The notes beneath the pieces are model-generated. The model saw only the letters and a program-made list of their open reading frames with translations. It was not told where the DNA came from and did not search any database. Both the position numbers and the translations under genes were made by a program. Positions 24,654 through 33,081 of a stretch of 64,000 bases of DNA are shown piece after piece (position 1 is the stretch's first letter; each line of letters opens with the position of its first letter). This DNA comes from Butyrivibrio proteoclasticus (lineage in GTDB: Bacteria; Bacillota; Clostridia; Lachnospirales; Lachnospiraceae), in the NCBI RefSeq assembly GCF_900115735.1, contig NZ_FOXO01000003.1:62001-126000 (forward strand), read 5' to 3'.

Positions 24654-25535
24654 ATGTCAGATAAGCAAAAGAAAATTGTATCCACTCTAAGATGGGATTG
24701 TATCAGACTAGTTGTAGTGCTTCTTGCAGCATTGCTAATGTCTATCAATATCCAGACTTTCATTAATGGTGGCGGACTTATCCCGGGAGGTGCACAGGGA
24801 CTTACGATCGTTATCCAAAGAGCAGCTCTTAAGTATCTGAGCCTTCAGATTGCCTACTCTCCTATAAATATTTGCTTAAACGCAATTCCTGTCTATATCG
24901 GTTTTCGTTACATTGGCAAAAAATTTACTTTGTTTTCAATGATCATGGTTTTGGCCAATGGTTTTTTTGTAGATGTCATTCCGATTCACACCGTTACCCA
25001 TGACCCGCTTCTTGTGGCTGTTTTCGGTGGTATCTTAAATGCAGTTGCAATTACCATGTGTCTTGAGGTCGATGCAACAAGCGGAGGAACAGACTTTATT
25101 TCTATTTTCCTATCTCAAAGAAAAGGAATCGACGCATTTCCTATAATCCTTGCAGGAAATGTAATAGTTCTTACCATAGCCGGCGCAATGTTTGGATGGG
25201 AAAAGGCTCTTTACTCAATGATCTTCCAGTATGTATCCACGCAGACCCTGCACGTACTTTATCGAACATATCAACAAAGAACTCTTTTTATCATTACTGA
25301 TATGCCTGACAAAGTATGTTCAATGATTTATTCAACATGCAGTCACGGCGCAACTCTTATTGATGGCGAAGGCTCTTATGCCCATAAAAACAAAAAGATT
25401 GTATATTCGATTGTAAGTGCTTCCGATACCAGAAAGCTTATTCCTAAGATAAAAGAGATTGACCCAAACGCATTTATCAATTCTATCCGCACCGAAGAAG
25501 TTATGGGTAACTTCTATATGAGGCCAAGAGATTAA
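24654..25535 (+). CDS. YitT family membrane protein (DUF161 + DUF2179)
   Basis: A 293-residue protein with five or six N-terminal membrane segments and a C-terminal soluble domain (about 215-290) typical of DUF2179. Family marks include INGGGLIPGGAQGLTIV near residue 41, EVDATSGGTDFISIFLS near 145 and YSIVSASDTRKLIPKI near 260. The start is the ATG at 24654, eight bases after GAAGG. Function is not established; it stands alone between the AraC regulator and the terminator of the Pel operon. Confidence 0.88.
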   Translation: MSDKQKKIVSTLRWDCIRLVVVLLAALLMSINIQTFINGGGLIPGGAQGLTIVIQRAALKYLSLQIAYSPINICLNAIPVYIGFRYIGKKFTLFSMIMVLANGFFVDVIPIHTVTHDPLLVAVFGGILNAVAITMCLEVDATSGGTDFISIFLSQRKGIDAFPIILAGNVIVLTIAGAMFGWEKALYSMIFQYVSTQTLHVLYRTYQQRTLFIITDMPDKVCSMIYSTCSHGATLIDGEGSYAHKNKKIVYSIVSASDTRKLIPKIKEIDPNAFINSIRTEEVMGNFYMRPRD

Positions 25536-25544
25536 AACAGTATT

Positions 25545-25588
25545 AAAAAACTGATTCATGAACTTTAAATTCATGAACCAGTTTTTTT
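25545..25588. terminator. Bidirectional terminator between YitT and the Pel operon
   Basis: AAAAAACTGATTCATGAA (25545-25562) pairs with TTCATGAACCAGTTTTTTTT (25570-25588) apart from one bulge. A run on the left and T run on the right let it stop both the yitT-type transcript (plus) and the end of the Pel operon (minus, last stop at 25604). Confidence 0.85.
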
Positions 25589-25603
25589 ATTGAGAAAGTT
25601 TTC

Positions 25604-26980
25604 TTATTTTTTACTCCATAAAAGAGACTTTGTGCCTTCGCGCTGCGCCTGCATGTTCAGATAAACTGATGGCTCATTTTTCCCCTGTTCTTCTATTCCC
25701 ACGTAAATCTTTGTTCCGTCTTCTTTCAGCAGATCACTTGATACTCTTATAGTGCTCTGCATCTCCTGATCCTGACATAACTTTTTCAGATCCATAGAAA
25801 TCAGGGATTTCTCCAGCACCGTACCATTTTGATCTTCAATATAAATATACGGTAACAGATCAAAATACACAGGTGCAACGCCGTCATTTGTCATTGTTAT
25901 GCCTATTTCTGTAATGTTATTAACTGCATTTCTCATACTAAACGAGCTAACTCTGTATCTATAGCCAACAGTTCTCAGGACATCACATGCAGCTTCCAAT
26001 ACTCCGTCATCCCCTCTTGGGCATTCAGGTACCATAGGTCCTATAAATGTCATGTGAGAATCTTCAAGTAAAGATAGCGTTTTATCCAGATCATCTCCAA
26101 GCATAGTACTCATAGGTATTGAACTTGTAAACTCTCCGCCTATAGGTGCTATATTCCATACATCCTGAGCACTCCTTAAACCATTTTCTTCTTTGGTTGC
26201 ATTATAGTAGCCGCCGTTTTCTATCCAGCCAAGCCACTCCAGAGTATCCTCTTCTGCTCCTGTCATATCATTGAAAACGCCAAAGTCTTCAGGCATCTCC
26301 GCAAAAGGTCTTCTCATCAAAAGCCGCGCATAAGGAAAAGCATTCACATATTGCCCCACGTAAATGCTTCTAATCTCTGTCAGAGGCATTTTAGGAATTC
26401 CTGCAGGATAATATGTGTGCCACTCTCCCCAGTGCCCAAGGCTTCCAAGCTCAACATAAGCAAGGAACCCATCTTCTGAAAAATGCCTTCCTATCTCATT
26501 TATAACCTTTTCGTGTTCACTGATAAATGTCTTATTATTGTAATCAGGACAATATCCACACCCGTACTCTATCGTATAGAATTCTCCATCTTTTGTCTTT
26601 TCATAGAGCCAGTCCGGAATATCCATATGTTCTTCACTCTTTGGATAATCGCAAACAAATCTAAGGACAAGATGCTTGCCCTCTTTTCTCCATTCATCAA
26701 GATGATTGTCTGCCTCAATATCATCCCAGGCATAAACGCCTTCTTCAGGCTCAAGTTCTCGCCATTTCAAATTCATATAAACAAGAGTACTTGTCTGACA
26801 TAGTTCCACACTATCACAATCAGGCGCAAATCCCATATACGGATTGGGATAAACGCCATCATCCGCCTTATAAGTGATTACTTTTTCTTTTCTGAAATTA
26901 AAGAACATATAAAATGCTCCAACCAAAACCGCTGCAAAAATTGTAAAGACAAACAGCAGCATCAGCTTTTTTTTATGCAT
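25604..26980 (-). CDS. DUF4832-type TIM-barrel protein, membrane-anchored, last gene of the Pel operon
   Basis: A 458-residue protein with an N-terminal signal or anchor (about residues 5-27) and an extracytoplasmic domain. YPNPYMGFAP near residue 45, DDIEADNHLDEW and AYVELGSLGHWGEWH (about 190) resemble DUF4832/GH-like TIM barrels found next to cell-surface polysaccharide genes; the C-terminal 120 residues look like a beta-sandwich. A glycosidase or carbohydrate-binding role is inferred. The ATG at 26980 overlaps the stop of the DUF4956 gene (ATGCATAA) and has GGGGAG four bases upstream; an ATG 12 bases earlier is also possible. Translational coupling shows it belongs to the Pel operon. Confidence 0.72.
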   Translation of the reverse strand: MHKKKLMLLFVFTIFAAVLVGAFYMFFNFRKEKVITYKADDGVYPNPYMGFAPDCDSVELCQTSTLVYMNLKWRELEPEEGVYAWDDIEADNHLDEWRKEGKHLVLRFVCDYPKSEEHMDIPDWLYEKTKDGEFYTIEYGCGYCPDYNNKTFISEHEKVINEIGRHFSEDGFLAYVELGSLGHWGEWHTYYPAGIPKMPLTEIRSIYVGQYVNAFPYARLLMRRPFAEMPEDFGVFNDMTGAEEDTLEWLGWIENGGYYNATKEENGLRSAQDVWNIAPIGGEFTSSIPMSTMLGDDLDKTLSLLEDSHMTFIGPMVPECPRGDDGVLEAACDVLRTVGYRYRVSSFSMRNAVNNITEIGITMTNDGVAPVYFDLLPYIYIEDQNGTVLEKSLISMDLKKLCQDQEMQSTIRVSSDLLKEDGTKIYVGIEEQGKNEPSVYLNMQAQREGTKSLLWSKK

Positions 26981-27644
26981 TGTACTCCCCATTATACTGA
27001 ATGAGTGTTACATCTTTTACGTTATCAATATTTCTGATTTTCTCTTCAAAGAAGAAATCATCGCCCTTTACATTTACTTCTACAGCAAGCTCTGTAACAT
27101 TGCCTCTCATTGTCTTGGACTTTATGAAGTATTTCTTTTTACCAAATGCTCTTAGTATCTCATCACCGGTCTCTACTCCCTCGTAATGAATAACAGCAAT
27201 ATAAATCTTACCGTTTGATGATTTTGAATAGAAAATGGCAATCATGATTATCATGATAACTGCTGCAGCAAGTGTAAGCGCGTACATTCCGGCGCCCGCT
27301 GTAATACCGGTTGTTATAGACCAGAACAGATATAAAAGATCAAGTGGATCCTTGACTGCAGTTCTAAATCTTACAATTGAAAGTGCACCCACCATACCAA
27401 GAGAAATAACAACATTGGTACTGATTGCCAATGTAACCATACACGTAAGAACACACATGCCGATAAGTGTTACAGCAAAACTCTTTGAAAAAATGACACC
27501 TGCATAAAATCTTCTATATACAAGGTAGATCAAAATACCTAACAAAAGTGCAATAAACAGTGCAATTGCAATATTTCCGACGTCATAGGTTGAATAGGTA
27601 TCAGAATTTAAAATTGATTTTTTGATCATGTCTTTAACGCTCAT
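26973..27644 (-). CDS. DUF4956 membrane protein
   Basis: A 223-residue protein with four hydrophobic segments (about residues 25-150) and a soluble alpha/beta C-terminal domain (about 155-223). The motif MVGALSIVRFRTAVKDPLDLLYLFW near 90-110 is the signature of DUF4956. This family is very often next to VTC-domain and CotH genes, as here. Its start overlaps the VTC stop by four bases (ATGA type), and its end overlaps the DUF4832 start. The function is not known; partnership with the VTC protein is inferred. Confidence 0.85.
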   Translation of the reverse strand: MSVKDMIKKSILNSDTYSTYDVGNIAIALFIALLLGILIYLVYRRFYAGVIFSKSFAVTLIGMCVLTCMVTLAISTNVVISLGMVGALSIVRFRTAVKDPLDLLYLFWSITTGITAGAGMYALTLAAAVIMIIMIAIFYSKSSNGKIYIAVIHYEGVETGDEILRAFGKKKYFIKSKTMRGNVTELAVEVNVKGDDFFFEEKIRNIDNVKDVTLIQYNGEYNA

Positions 27645-28369
27645 ATAATATTCCTCTCATCTACATAATTATCGCTACCATTAAGGTACGCGGTCTTATC
27701 ACAACATAAAACATATTTTGACGCAGCTGTAAATTCACTTGAAGCAGGCGGACAAAGATCCCTTACAAGCTGCGGTAAAAATTCCGTATACTTTACCTCC
27801 ATAATGAGTTTATCCGCCGGAAGTGCAGCCAGTGTTGGAAGAGTAGCATCGAATATATCGTAACTTCCAATTGCAGCTCTAACCTTTTTATCAAAGGTGA
27901 TTCTGACCGTCCCTGCATCATGAATATAAGGAGTTCTGTCATAATCAACAATAACACGTGGTCTTAAAACATTACTTACACATTCAACATAAAATTCTTT
28001 TAACAGATTATTGTCTTTTTGCAAAAGAAATCCATAATCTCCGTCAAGTATTCTGTAAACCTCATCTCTAGTGAGCTTTGCCGATTCTTTATAAATGTAC
28101 TTATCGTTTTTTATTTTTCTTTCGAGCTTAATACCTTTATCAGAAAAATTATAAATCCTGATCCTGTATTTTTTTCTGAAGAAAACACCCATATCTTTTT
28201 CTTCATAAGCGCTGTTAAAGTAATCATCAAAATATAAACTTCTAATAAGATATTCTCCATTCACAGCATTGGGATCAAGTTTAAAGTAAGGCGAAAGCCT
28301 TGACTTTAAGGTTTCAAACTCCCCATAGCTGATCAGATATTTCCACTCATGTCTAAAGGTTTTATCCAT
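27641..28369 (-). CDS. VTC-domain (polyphosphate polymerase-like) protein
   Basis: A 242-residue protein of the VTC (vacuolar transporter chaperone) triphosphate-tunnel family. It keeps the basic and acidic residues that line the tunnel in Vtc4-type polyphosphate polymerases: HEWKYLIS, KYRIRIYNF, KLERKIKND, RPRVIVDYDRTPY and IMEVKYTEFLP. It has no membrane anchor and should be cytosolic. It lies between CotH and DUF4956 genes, a set seen together in many bacteria. It may supply polyphosphate or a phosphorylated group for surface modification; the substrate is unproven. Confidence 0.85.
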   Translation of the reverse strand: MDKTFRHEWKYLISYGEFETLKSRLSPYFKLDPNAVNGEYLIRSLYFDDYFNSAYEEKDMGVFFRKKYRIRIYNFSDKGIKLERKIKNDKYIYKESAKLTRDEVYRILDGDYGFLLQKDNNLLKEFYVECVSNVLRPRVIVDYDRTPYIHDAGTVRITFDKKVRAAIGSYDIFDATLPTLAALPADKLIMEVKYTEFLPQLVRDLCPPASSEFTAASKYVLCCDKTAYLNGSDNYVDERNII

Positions 28370-28397
28370 ATATGCACCGCTCTATCAATAATATTCG

Positions 28398-30197
28398 TTA
28401 TTCAACGACAGTATATCTGTCTATTGTACCATCTTCATTTATATAAAAACATAGCACACCATATGTTTTTCCAAGTTCAGCATCTTCATAATAATCAAAA
28501 CACTCCTGAGAATTGCCATTTTCGTCAATAGCATTCACCGAAAGGAAGTATTCGCCAGGTTCAGGAACATCGCAGCTAAACTTTGTCCATACACCTTCAT
28601 AAGAAGCCACTACGTCATCTCCATTGGAATTTCTAGACAAAACTGCCCTGTAAGTAACATCATCATGCTGAAAATCATAAGCAGTATCCCAGTTCATAAG
28701 AAGCTTTCCATCCTCAATAGCCGGTTCTCCAACATAGAAAGGCAACGGCTTTTCCAATGATGCAAGATAGCTTTCATAGTTCTCCTCAATCTGAGAAGGA
28801 AGTTCCAAAGCTACCTCATCATATTGCTCCGGAGTCAGCTGTTCATATGTGATATCGGGAGCATCCCATAAATACTGTTCTACTACTGCCCTGTAATCTG
28901 TTATAAGCTCACTGATTCTATTTGGAGTAATAACATTTTCTTTTAAATCAAGAATAGCATCATCAAGCTCTTTTCTAAAGCTATCAGATTTCAAGCATCT
29001 ATTAAATAACACATTTCCCCAATAGTTACTTACACCTTTTTCCCAGCTTCCATAATCTGATCTGGTTAGTAATTCATTTTCTTTAGTCCTGAAAGTACCA
29101 TCTAAGTCCCAGCTAATAAAATACCACACTTTTTCATTCTTGGGACTATAAAGATAGCAGTTTCTGCTCTGGGTATCAACATTTCCTGTCAAAAGATTAA
29201 ACGCAAGCCAATATGCAAGATTTTCCCTATCAAAATGCTCGTCTAGCACTTCATCTATCGAAATGGAATAATCATTAAGATCATTGAGCATATCAATGAG
29301 TTTTGTATGGTCGCTATCACCTTTTATTTCGAGGTACTGTTCAAATTTACTGACATCGTACTCAGGATCTGTCTCAAGTTTTATAACATCTTCATATCTG
29401 AAAAACTCAAAAAAGTTCACCTTATAAAGCTGACCATATCTGTCAAGGCCATGAGCCCTGAGAGCTGTTTTATTTAGCTGCTCAACCTGCGTATACAATC
29501 CATAATCTTCAAATCCGTCATCACTTCCATCTGTAAGATCATTGACATAAAGATGTACAAACTGGGTTCTAAGACTCATTAGCTGATCCACATTTTTCAA
29601 AATATCAAAGCCCAATTTATTTCTAAATCTAAGTCCATCAGTCTGATGCTTATTTAATGATATGGTAGTCTGACCATTCCAATTACCCTGATTCTCTTTG
29701 AGCTTGATCTTATAGTTCTTTTGATAATTTCTGCTTGAAGTCTGACCTCTTATCTGAACAGTCGCATTAGGAGCCGTCCTTCCGTATCCAAGATTCCCTG
29801 CTGGAATCCCCTCTTCTGTTCCCACCTGTAAAAGAGCTTCCACCTTATACCTTGGAATACCAAGTTCATCGTAGTAATAAGCAGAATGTGAATTCACTTC
29901 TTCCCAAGTATGATTTGTTCCTTCGCCAGCATTGCCCTGCCTGACAGTCAGATACATTGTCACTACATTTGTTCCATCATCCTCATACAAAGCATCCACA
30001 TCACGAATATGGCTGTTATCATTTCGAGACGTATTGATATTTATATTGTCTATGGCCTGCAAAAGAGTATTTGTCTCTACCTGCGTCTGATTATCCTCAT
30101 TAAAATAGTAATTATAGAGGTTGCTTCCGGCAATTGCAGCAGCGATCACAACAAACGCAAATATTATTCCTATAGCTTTTCTTTTTTTCTTTCTCAT
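28398..30197 (-). CDS. CotH-like kinase family protein, membrane-anchored
   Basis: A 599-residue protein with an N-terminal membrane segment (about 8-28) and a CotH kinase domain at about 130-410. The conserved region reads HQTDGLRFRNKLGFDIL, DYGLYTQVEQLNKTAL, LLTGNVDTQSRNCYLYSP and FISWDLDGTF, including the catalytic Asp and the N-x-Y-L-Y and WDLDGT motifs. Spore-coat CotH phosphorylates other coat proteins; here the protein is anchored outside and co-transcribed with Pel genes. The C-terminal 110 residues look like an Ig/fibronectin-type domain. It precedes the VTC gene by 28 bases. Its target is not known. Confidence 0.87.
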   Translation of the reverse strand: MRKKKRKAIGIIFAFVVIAAAIAGSNLYNYYFNEDNQTQVETNTLLQAIDNININTSRNDNSHIRDVDALYEDDGTNVVTMYLTVRQGNAGEGTNHTWEEVNSHSAYYYDELGIPRYKVEALLQVGTEEGIPAGNLGYGRTAPNATVQIRGQTSSRNYQKNYKIKLKENQGNWNGQTTISLNKHQTDGLRFRNKLGFDILKNVDQLMSLRTQFVHLYVNDLTDGSDDGFEDYGLYTQVEQLNKTALRAHGLDRYGQLYKVNFFEFFRYEDVIKLETDPEYDVSKFEQYLEIKGDSDHTKLIDMLNDLNDYSISIDEVLDEHFDRENLAYWLAFNLLTGNVDTQSRNCYLYSPKNEKVWYFISWDLDGTFRTKENELLTRSDYGSWEKGVSNYWGNVLFNRCLKSDSFRKELDDAILDLKENVITPNRISELITDYRAVVEQYLWDAPDITYEQLTPEQYDEVALELPSQIEENYESYLASLEKPLPFYVGEPAIEDGKLLMNWDTAYDFQHDDVTYRAVLSRNSNGDDVVASYEGVWTKFSCDVPEPGEYFLSVNAIDENGNSQECFDYYEDAELGKTYGVLCFYINEDGTIDRYTVVE

Positions 30198-30210
30198 ATA
30201 GATGCCTTTC

Positions 30211-31662
30211 TTATGCAGTTTTTGAATTTCTGCTTATAAATTCATACAATCTGCTACCAAGCCCATACCTTTTTTCTGCAACAATTGGCTGCGAACTTAA
30301 AATGTGATACGGAAGCTTTTGGGTATAATTCATAAGTTTTTTCAAGGTAAAAATCAGGTATACTATACTGCTTAAAGTAAATGCAAAGCCATAATACTTA
30401 GGATCAAGCTGCAGCGACATAAGGCTTAAAACAGTTGACAATGTTCCAAAGATGATAGCAGAACTTCTGGCATCTTTGTAATCCGTAAAGTACATAAGAA
30501 TAAGCATCAATACGTTTCCCACTGCATATGCGCCATAACCAACACTAAGAATTCTGAAGAATCCTTCCATCAGAGAGTCAAATCCTAAAGGAAGTCTCTC
30601 CAAAACAACAAGACCAACTGAAAGAATAAGTGCAGTTGCATAGAATTGCCTTCTGGCAGTGTAAATAAGCTCATGTTCAAGCACTGTTAACATTTCATTT
30701 TCAGCCTGCTCTATCTCCATGATTGAACCCGTTCCGTTAAACAGATCATAGTATTTTCTATACTTTGGATAAAAATTCACTTCTACTGATGCAACAAAAT
30801 TTATTGTTGTTATAAGAATCGTAATAAAGGCAAACAGTGCCGCAACATCATGCTGTGGCGCTCCGTAGTACAGCCCTTTTACCTTGACACCCACATCACT
30901 CATCCACGCTATCACCAGATGTGAAAACAAACCTACATTGGTAAAAAAGCCGATAAGCATCAAATCGCTGTACTCATCAAACCACGGAAGAAATGAATAG
31001 TGATTTTCCATAGAATTTGGAAAATATCCGTATAATAGAATCATGTCATAAACTATCATAACTCCATAGCCAACACTTACGCTAAGCATAAGAATGTAGA
31101 TTGAAACTCCTAAAAATGCACATCCAAAAAATGCTGTAAGAACAGCAAAAATAATAGCATATATGTATGACAGGAGTATTCCTTTGTAATCCTTTACTGC
31201 CGTCAAATAGTTCATCTGCGTCCATGCAGCAGTAAGTTCCATGAACAAAATAAAATTAAGAACACTTAACAAAAAATCCAGTCCTGAAAAGCAAAGAAAA
31301 ACTATCCACAAAACGCCACCTGCAGGCATCATTATTCCAAGGATTCCTTCCAGCGAAGGCAGTACATCACTTTCCTTTCCATCATACAAAAGATCCGCAA
31401 CATATCTTGTCATTACCATTGAAAAGATACTGTTAAGTATCATTGACGCTATGAGACAATAAGTTATCATGCAGACCAGCAAATCCCGATCTGCCTCAAT
31501 TAGTCCTGCCACCTTCCCTATGTAGTTGATGCTAAGAAGAAACACTACACCCAGAAGCATAGGTCCCGCTGTAATCATACCTGTATAGCCATAGGCTTTT
31601 AGCATCGACAGGACGCCTGTGGCCCTAAAGAGCTTTTTTAACTCAAACCCTATACCCGCCAT
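30211..31662 (-). CDS. pelG: PelG-like polysaccharide exporter
   Basis: A 483-residue, roughly 12-helix flippase-like protein of the PelG family (MATE/MOP superfamily). The N-terminus MAGIGFELKKLFR, the loop RYVADLLYDGKES and the pattern around YPKYRKYYDLFNGTGS near residue 300 match PelG. It should move the Pel polymer through the membrane with PelF. It starts one base after the PelF stop. Confidence 0.92.
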   Translation of the reverse strand: MAGIGFELKKLFRATGVLSMLKAYGYTGMITAGPMLLGVVFLLSINYIGKVAGLIEADRDLLVCMITYCLIASMILNSIFSMVMTRYVADLLYDGKESDVLPSLEGILGIMMPAGGVLWIVFLCFSGLDFLLSVLNFILFMELTAAWTQMNYLTAVKDYKGILLSYIYAIIFAVLTAFFGCAFLGVSIYILMLSVSVGYGVMIVYDMILLYGYFPNSMENHYSFLPWFDEYSDLMLIGFFTNVGLFSHLVIAWMSDVGVKVKGLYYGAPQHDVAALFAFITILITTINFVASVEVNFYPKYRKYYDLFNGTGSIMEIEQAENEMLTVLEHELIYTARRQFYATALILSVGLVVLERLPLGFDSLMEGFFRILSVGYGAYAVGNVLMLILMYFTDYKDARSSAIIFGTLSTVLSLMSLQLDPKYYGFAFTLSSIVYLIFTLKKLMNYTQKLPYHILSSQPIVAEKRYGLGSRLYEFISRNSKTA

Positions 31663-33078
31663 TTACAATTTAACTCCATAGTAAATCTCATTATATAAAC
31701 TGTTATATTTTTTCATCATCTGTGGATGCTGAAAAAACTTCTCCACTCTCCTTTTCCCATTTTGTCCCATTTCTATGCGTACCTGTCTGTCACTGCACAT
31801 TTTGTCCATGGCTTTAGCCAATCCTTCTCTATGCATAGGCGGAACAATAAATCCTGCTGTACCAAAAAAATCGTCACTGGCTCCTTCTATAAGTTCCCTA
31901 CAACAGCCTACATCCGTTGTTACCACAGGCCTTCCCGATGCAAATGATTCAAGAACCGACAATGGCTGTCCCTCAGAAATACTGGTCAGAACCGTAAAAT
32001 CCAGTTTTTCCATATATTTCACAACATCAACCTGACCAACAAATTTCAGATTTTTTATTTCAAGACTTTCGACAAGCTGATAGCACTCCTCTGCGTATTC
32101 CTCATCATCAATTCCCCCAAGGATATGCAGTCTTACGTTATCTCTCATTCCAGTAAGCTCATGAAATGCATATATAAGTGTTTTAACATCCTTTATCTGG
32201 GCAATTCTTATTATCGCACCTATGTCTATAAAACCATCATCCTCTTTATACGGAATATTACAAAACCTCTCATACCTGATACCGTTCGGAATAACTCTGC
32301 ATTTTGAAGGCTCTGCTCCCAACTCAACCTGTATCTTGTTGGCATTTTCAAAAAGGCACGAAATAAAAGTTGCTCTTTTATAAACTACATCTGAAAGCAT
32401 GTAAAAAAACTTTATCCAATGCCTTTTAAATGCCGGTATCACCCACTGTGCCCTGATTATTTCTTCTTCTCTCTCTCTTGAATAAATGCCATGTTCAGAT
32501 AATATAATCGGTTTTCCTGTCATATAGTTTCCAAGGCAAGCTAAAAGGCCACCATATCCCGTACAGATCGTATGATAGATGTCAGCTTCAGGGATCTTAC
32601 TCCCAATCAGATAAAGTACCGGCAAAAGCATGGATCTAATAGTATGGAATGTCTCCGCAAAAGCCACATATGGGTACTTTTCCTTACAAAGACGCGTCAG
32701 GATTTCAAGAAATTCTTCGCTCATAAGAAAACTTGCAGGATTATAATGTCTTTTTTGATACATATCAAAAAGGATCTTCCAATCCGGCCTTTCACAGTCT
32801 ATAAGCTTTTCTATAGCTTCCTTCTCATCATCTGAGAGTTTAAACTTATCCTTCTTCCTTGCTCTTACCTTCAAAGCGTCATCCAAAAACACCTCATGAA
32901 CTTCTTTTACATTAGATGGCAATTCGTATTTATATTTTCCCTTGTCTTTGGCATGCGCACCGATAACCCACAAAATAAATGTGTGCTCCTGAAGAGCTTG
33001 GATATAGCCATGCATCCAGGTTGCAACTCCGCCATATGTATAAGGGTAACTTCCTTCAAGAATAAGACAAATTCTCAT
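31663..33078 (-). CDS. pelF: PelF-like GT4 glycosyltransferase
   Basis: A 471-residue cytosolic GT4 glycosyltransferase of the PelF family, which polymerises Pel from UDP-GalNAc/GlcNAc. The N-terminal ILEGSYPYTYGGVATWMHGYI (7-27) and the C-terminal E-x7-E motif EGQPLSVLE near residue 370 with VTTDVGCCREL fit closely. It is sandwiched between the PelA-type deacetylase gene (3 bases away) and pelG (1 base). There is no signal or membrane segment. Confidence 0.94.
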   Translation of the reverse strand: MRICLILEGSYPYTYGGVATWMHGYIQALQEHTFILWVIGAHAKDKGKYKYELPSNVKEVHEVFLDDALKVRARKKDKFKLSDDEKEAIEKLIDCERPDWKILFDMYQKRHYNPASFLMSEEFLEILTRLCKEKYPYVAFAETFHTIRSMLLPVLYLIGSKIPEADIYHTICTGYGGLLACLGNYMTGKPIILSEHGIYSREREEEIIRAQWVIPAFKRHWIKFFYMLSDVVYKRATFISCLFENANKIQVELGAEPSKCRVIPNGIRYERFCNIPYKEDDGFIDIGAIIRIAQIKDVKTLIYAFHELTGMRDNVRLHILGGIDDEEYAEECYQLVESLEIKNLKFVGQVDVVKYMEKLDFTVLTSISEGQPLSVLESFASGRPVVTTDVGCCRELIEGASDDFFGTAGFIVPPMHREGLAKAMDKMCSDRQVRIEMGQNGKRRVEKFFQHPQMMKKYNSLYNEIYYGVKL

Positions 33079-33081
33079 AAC

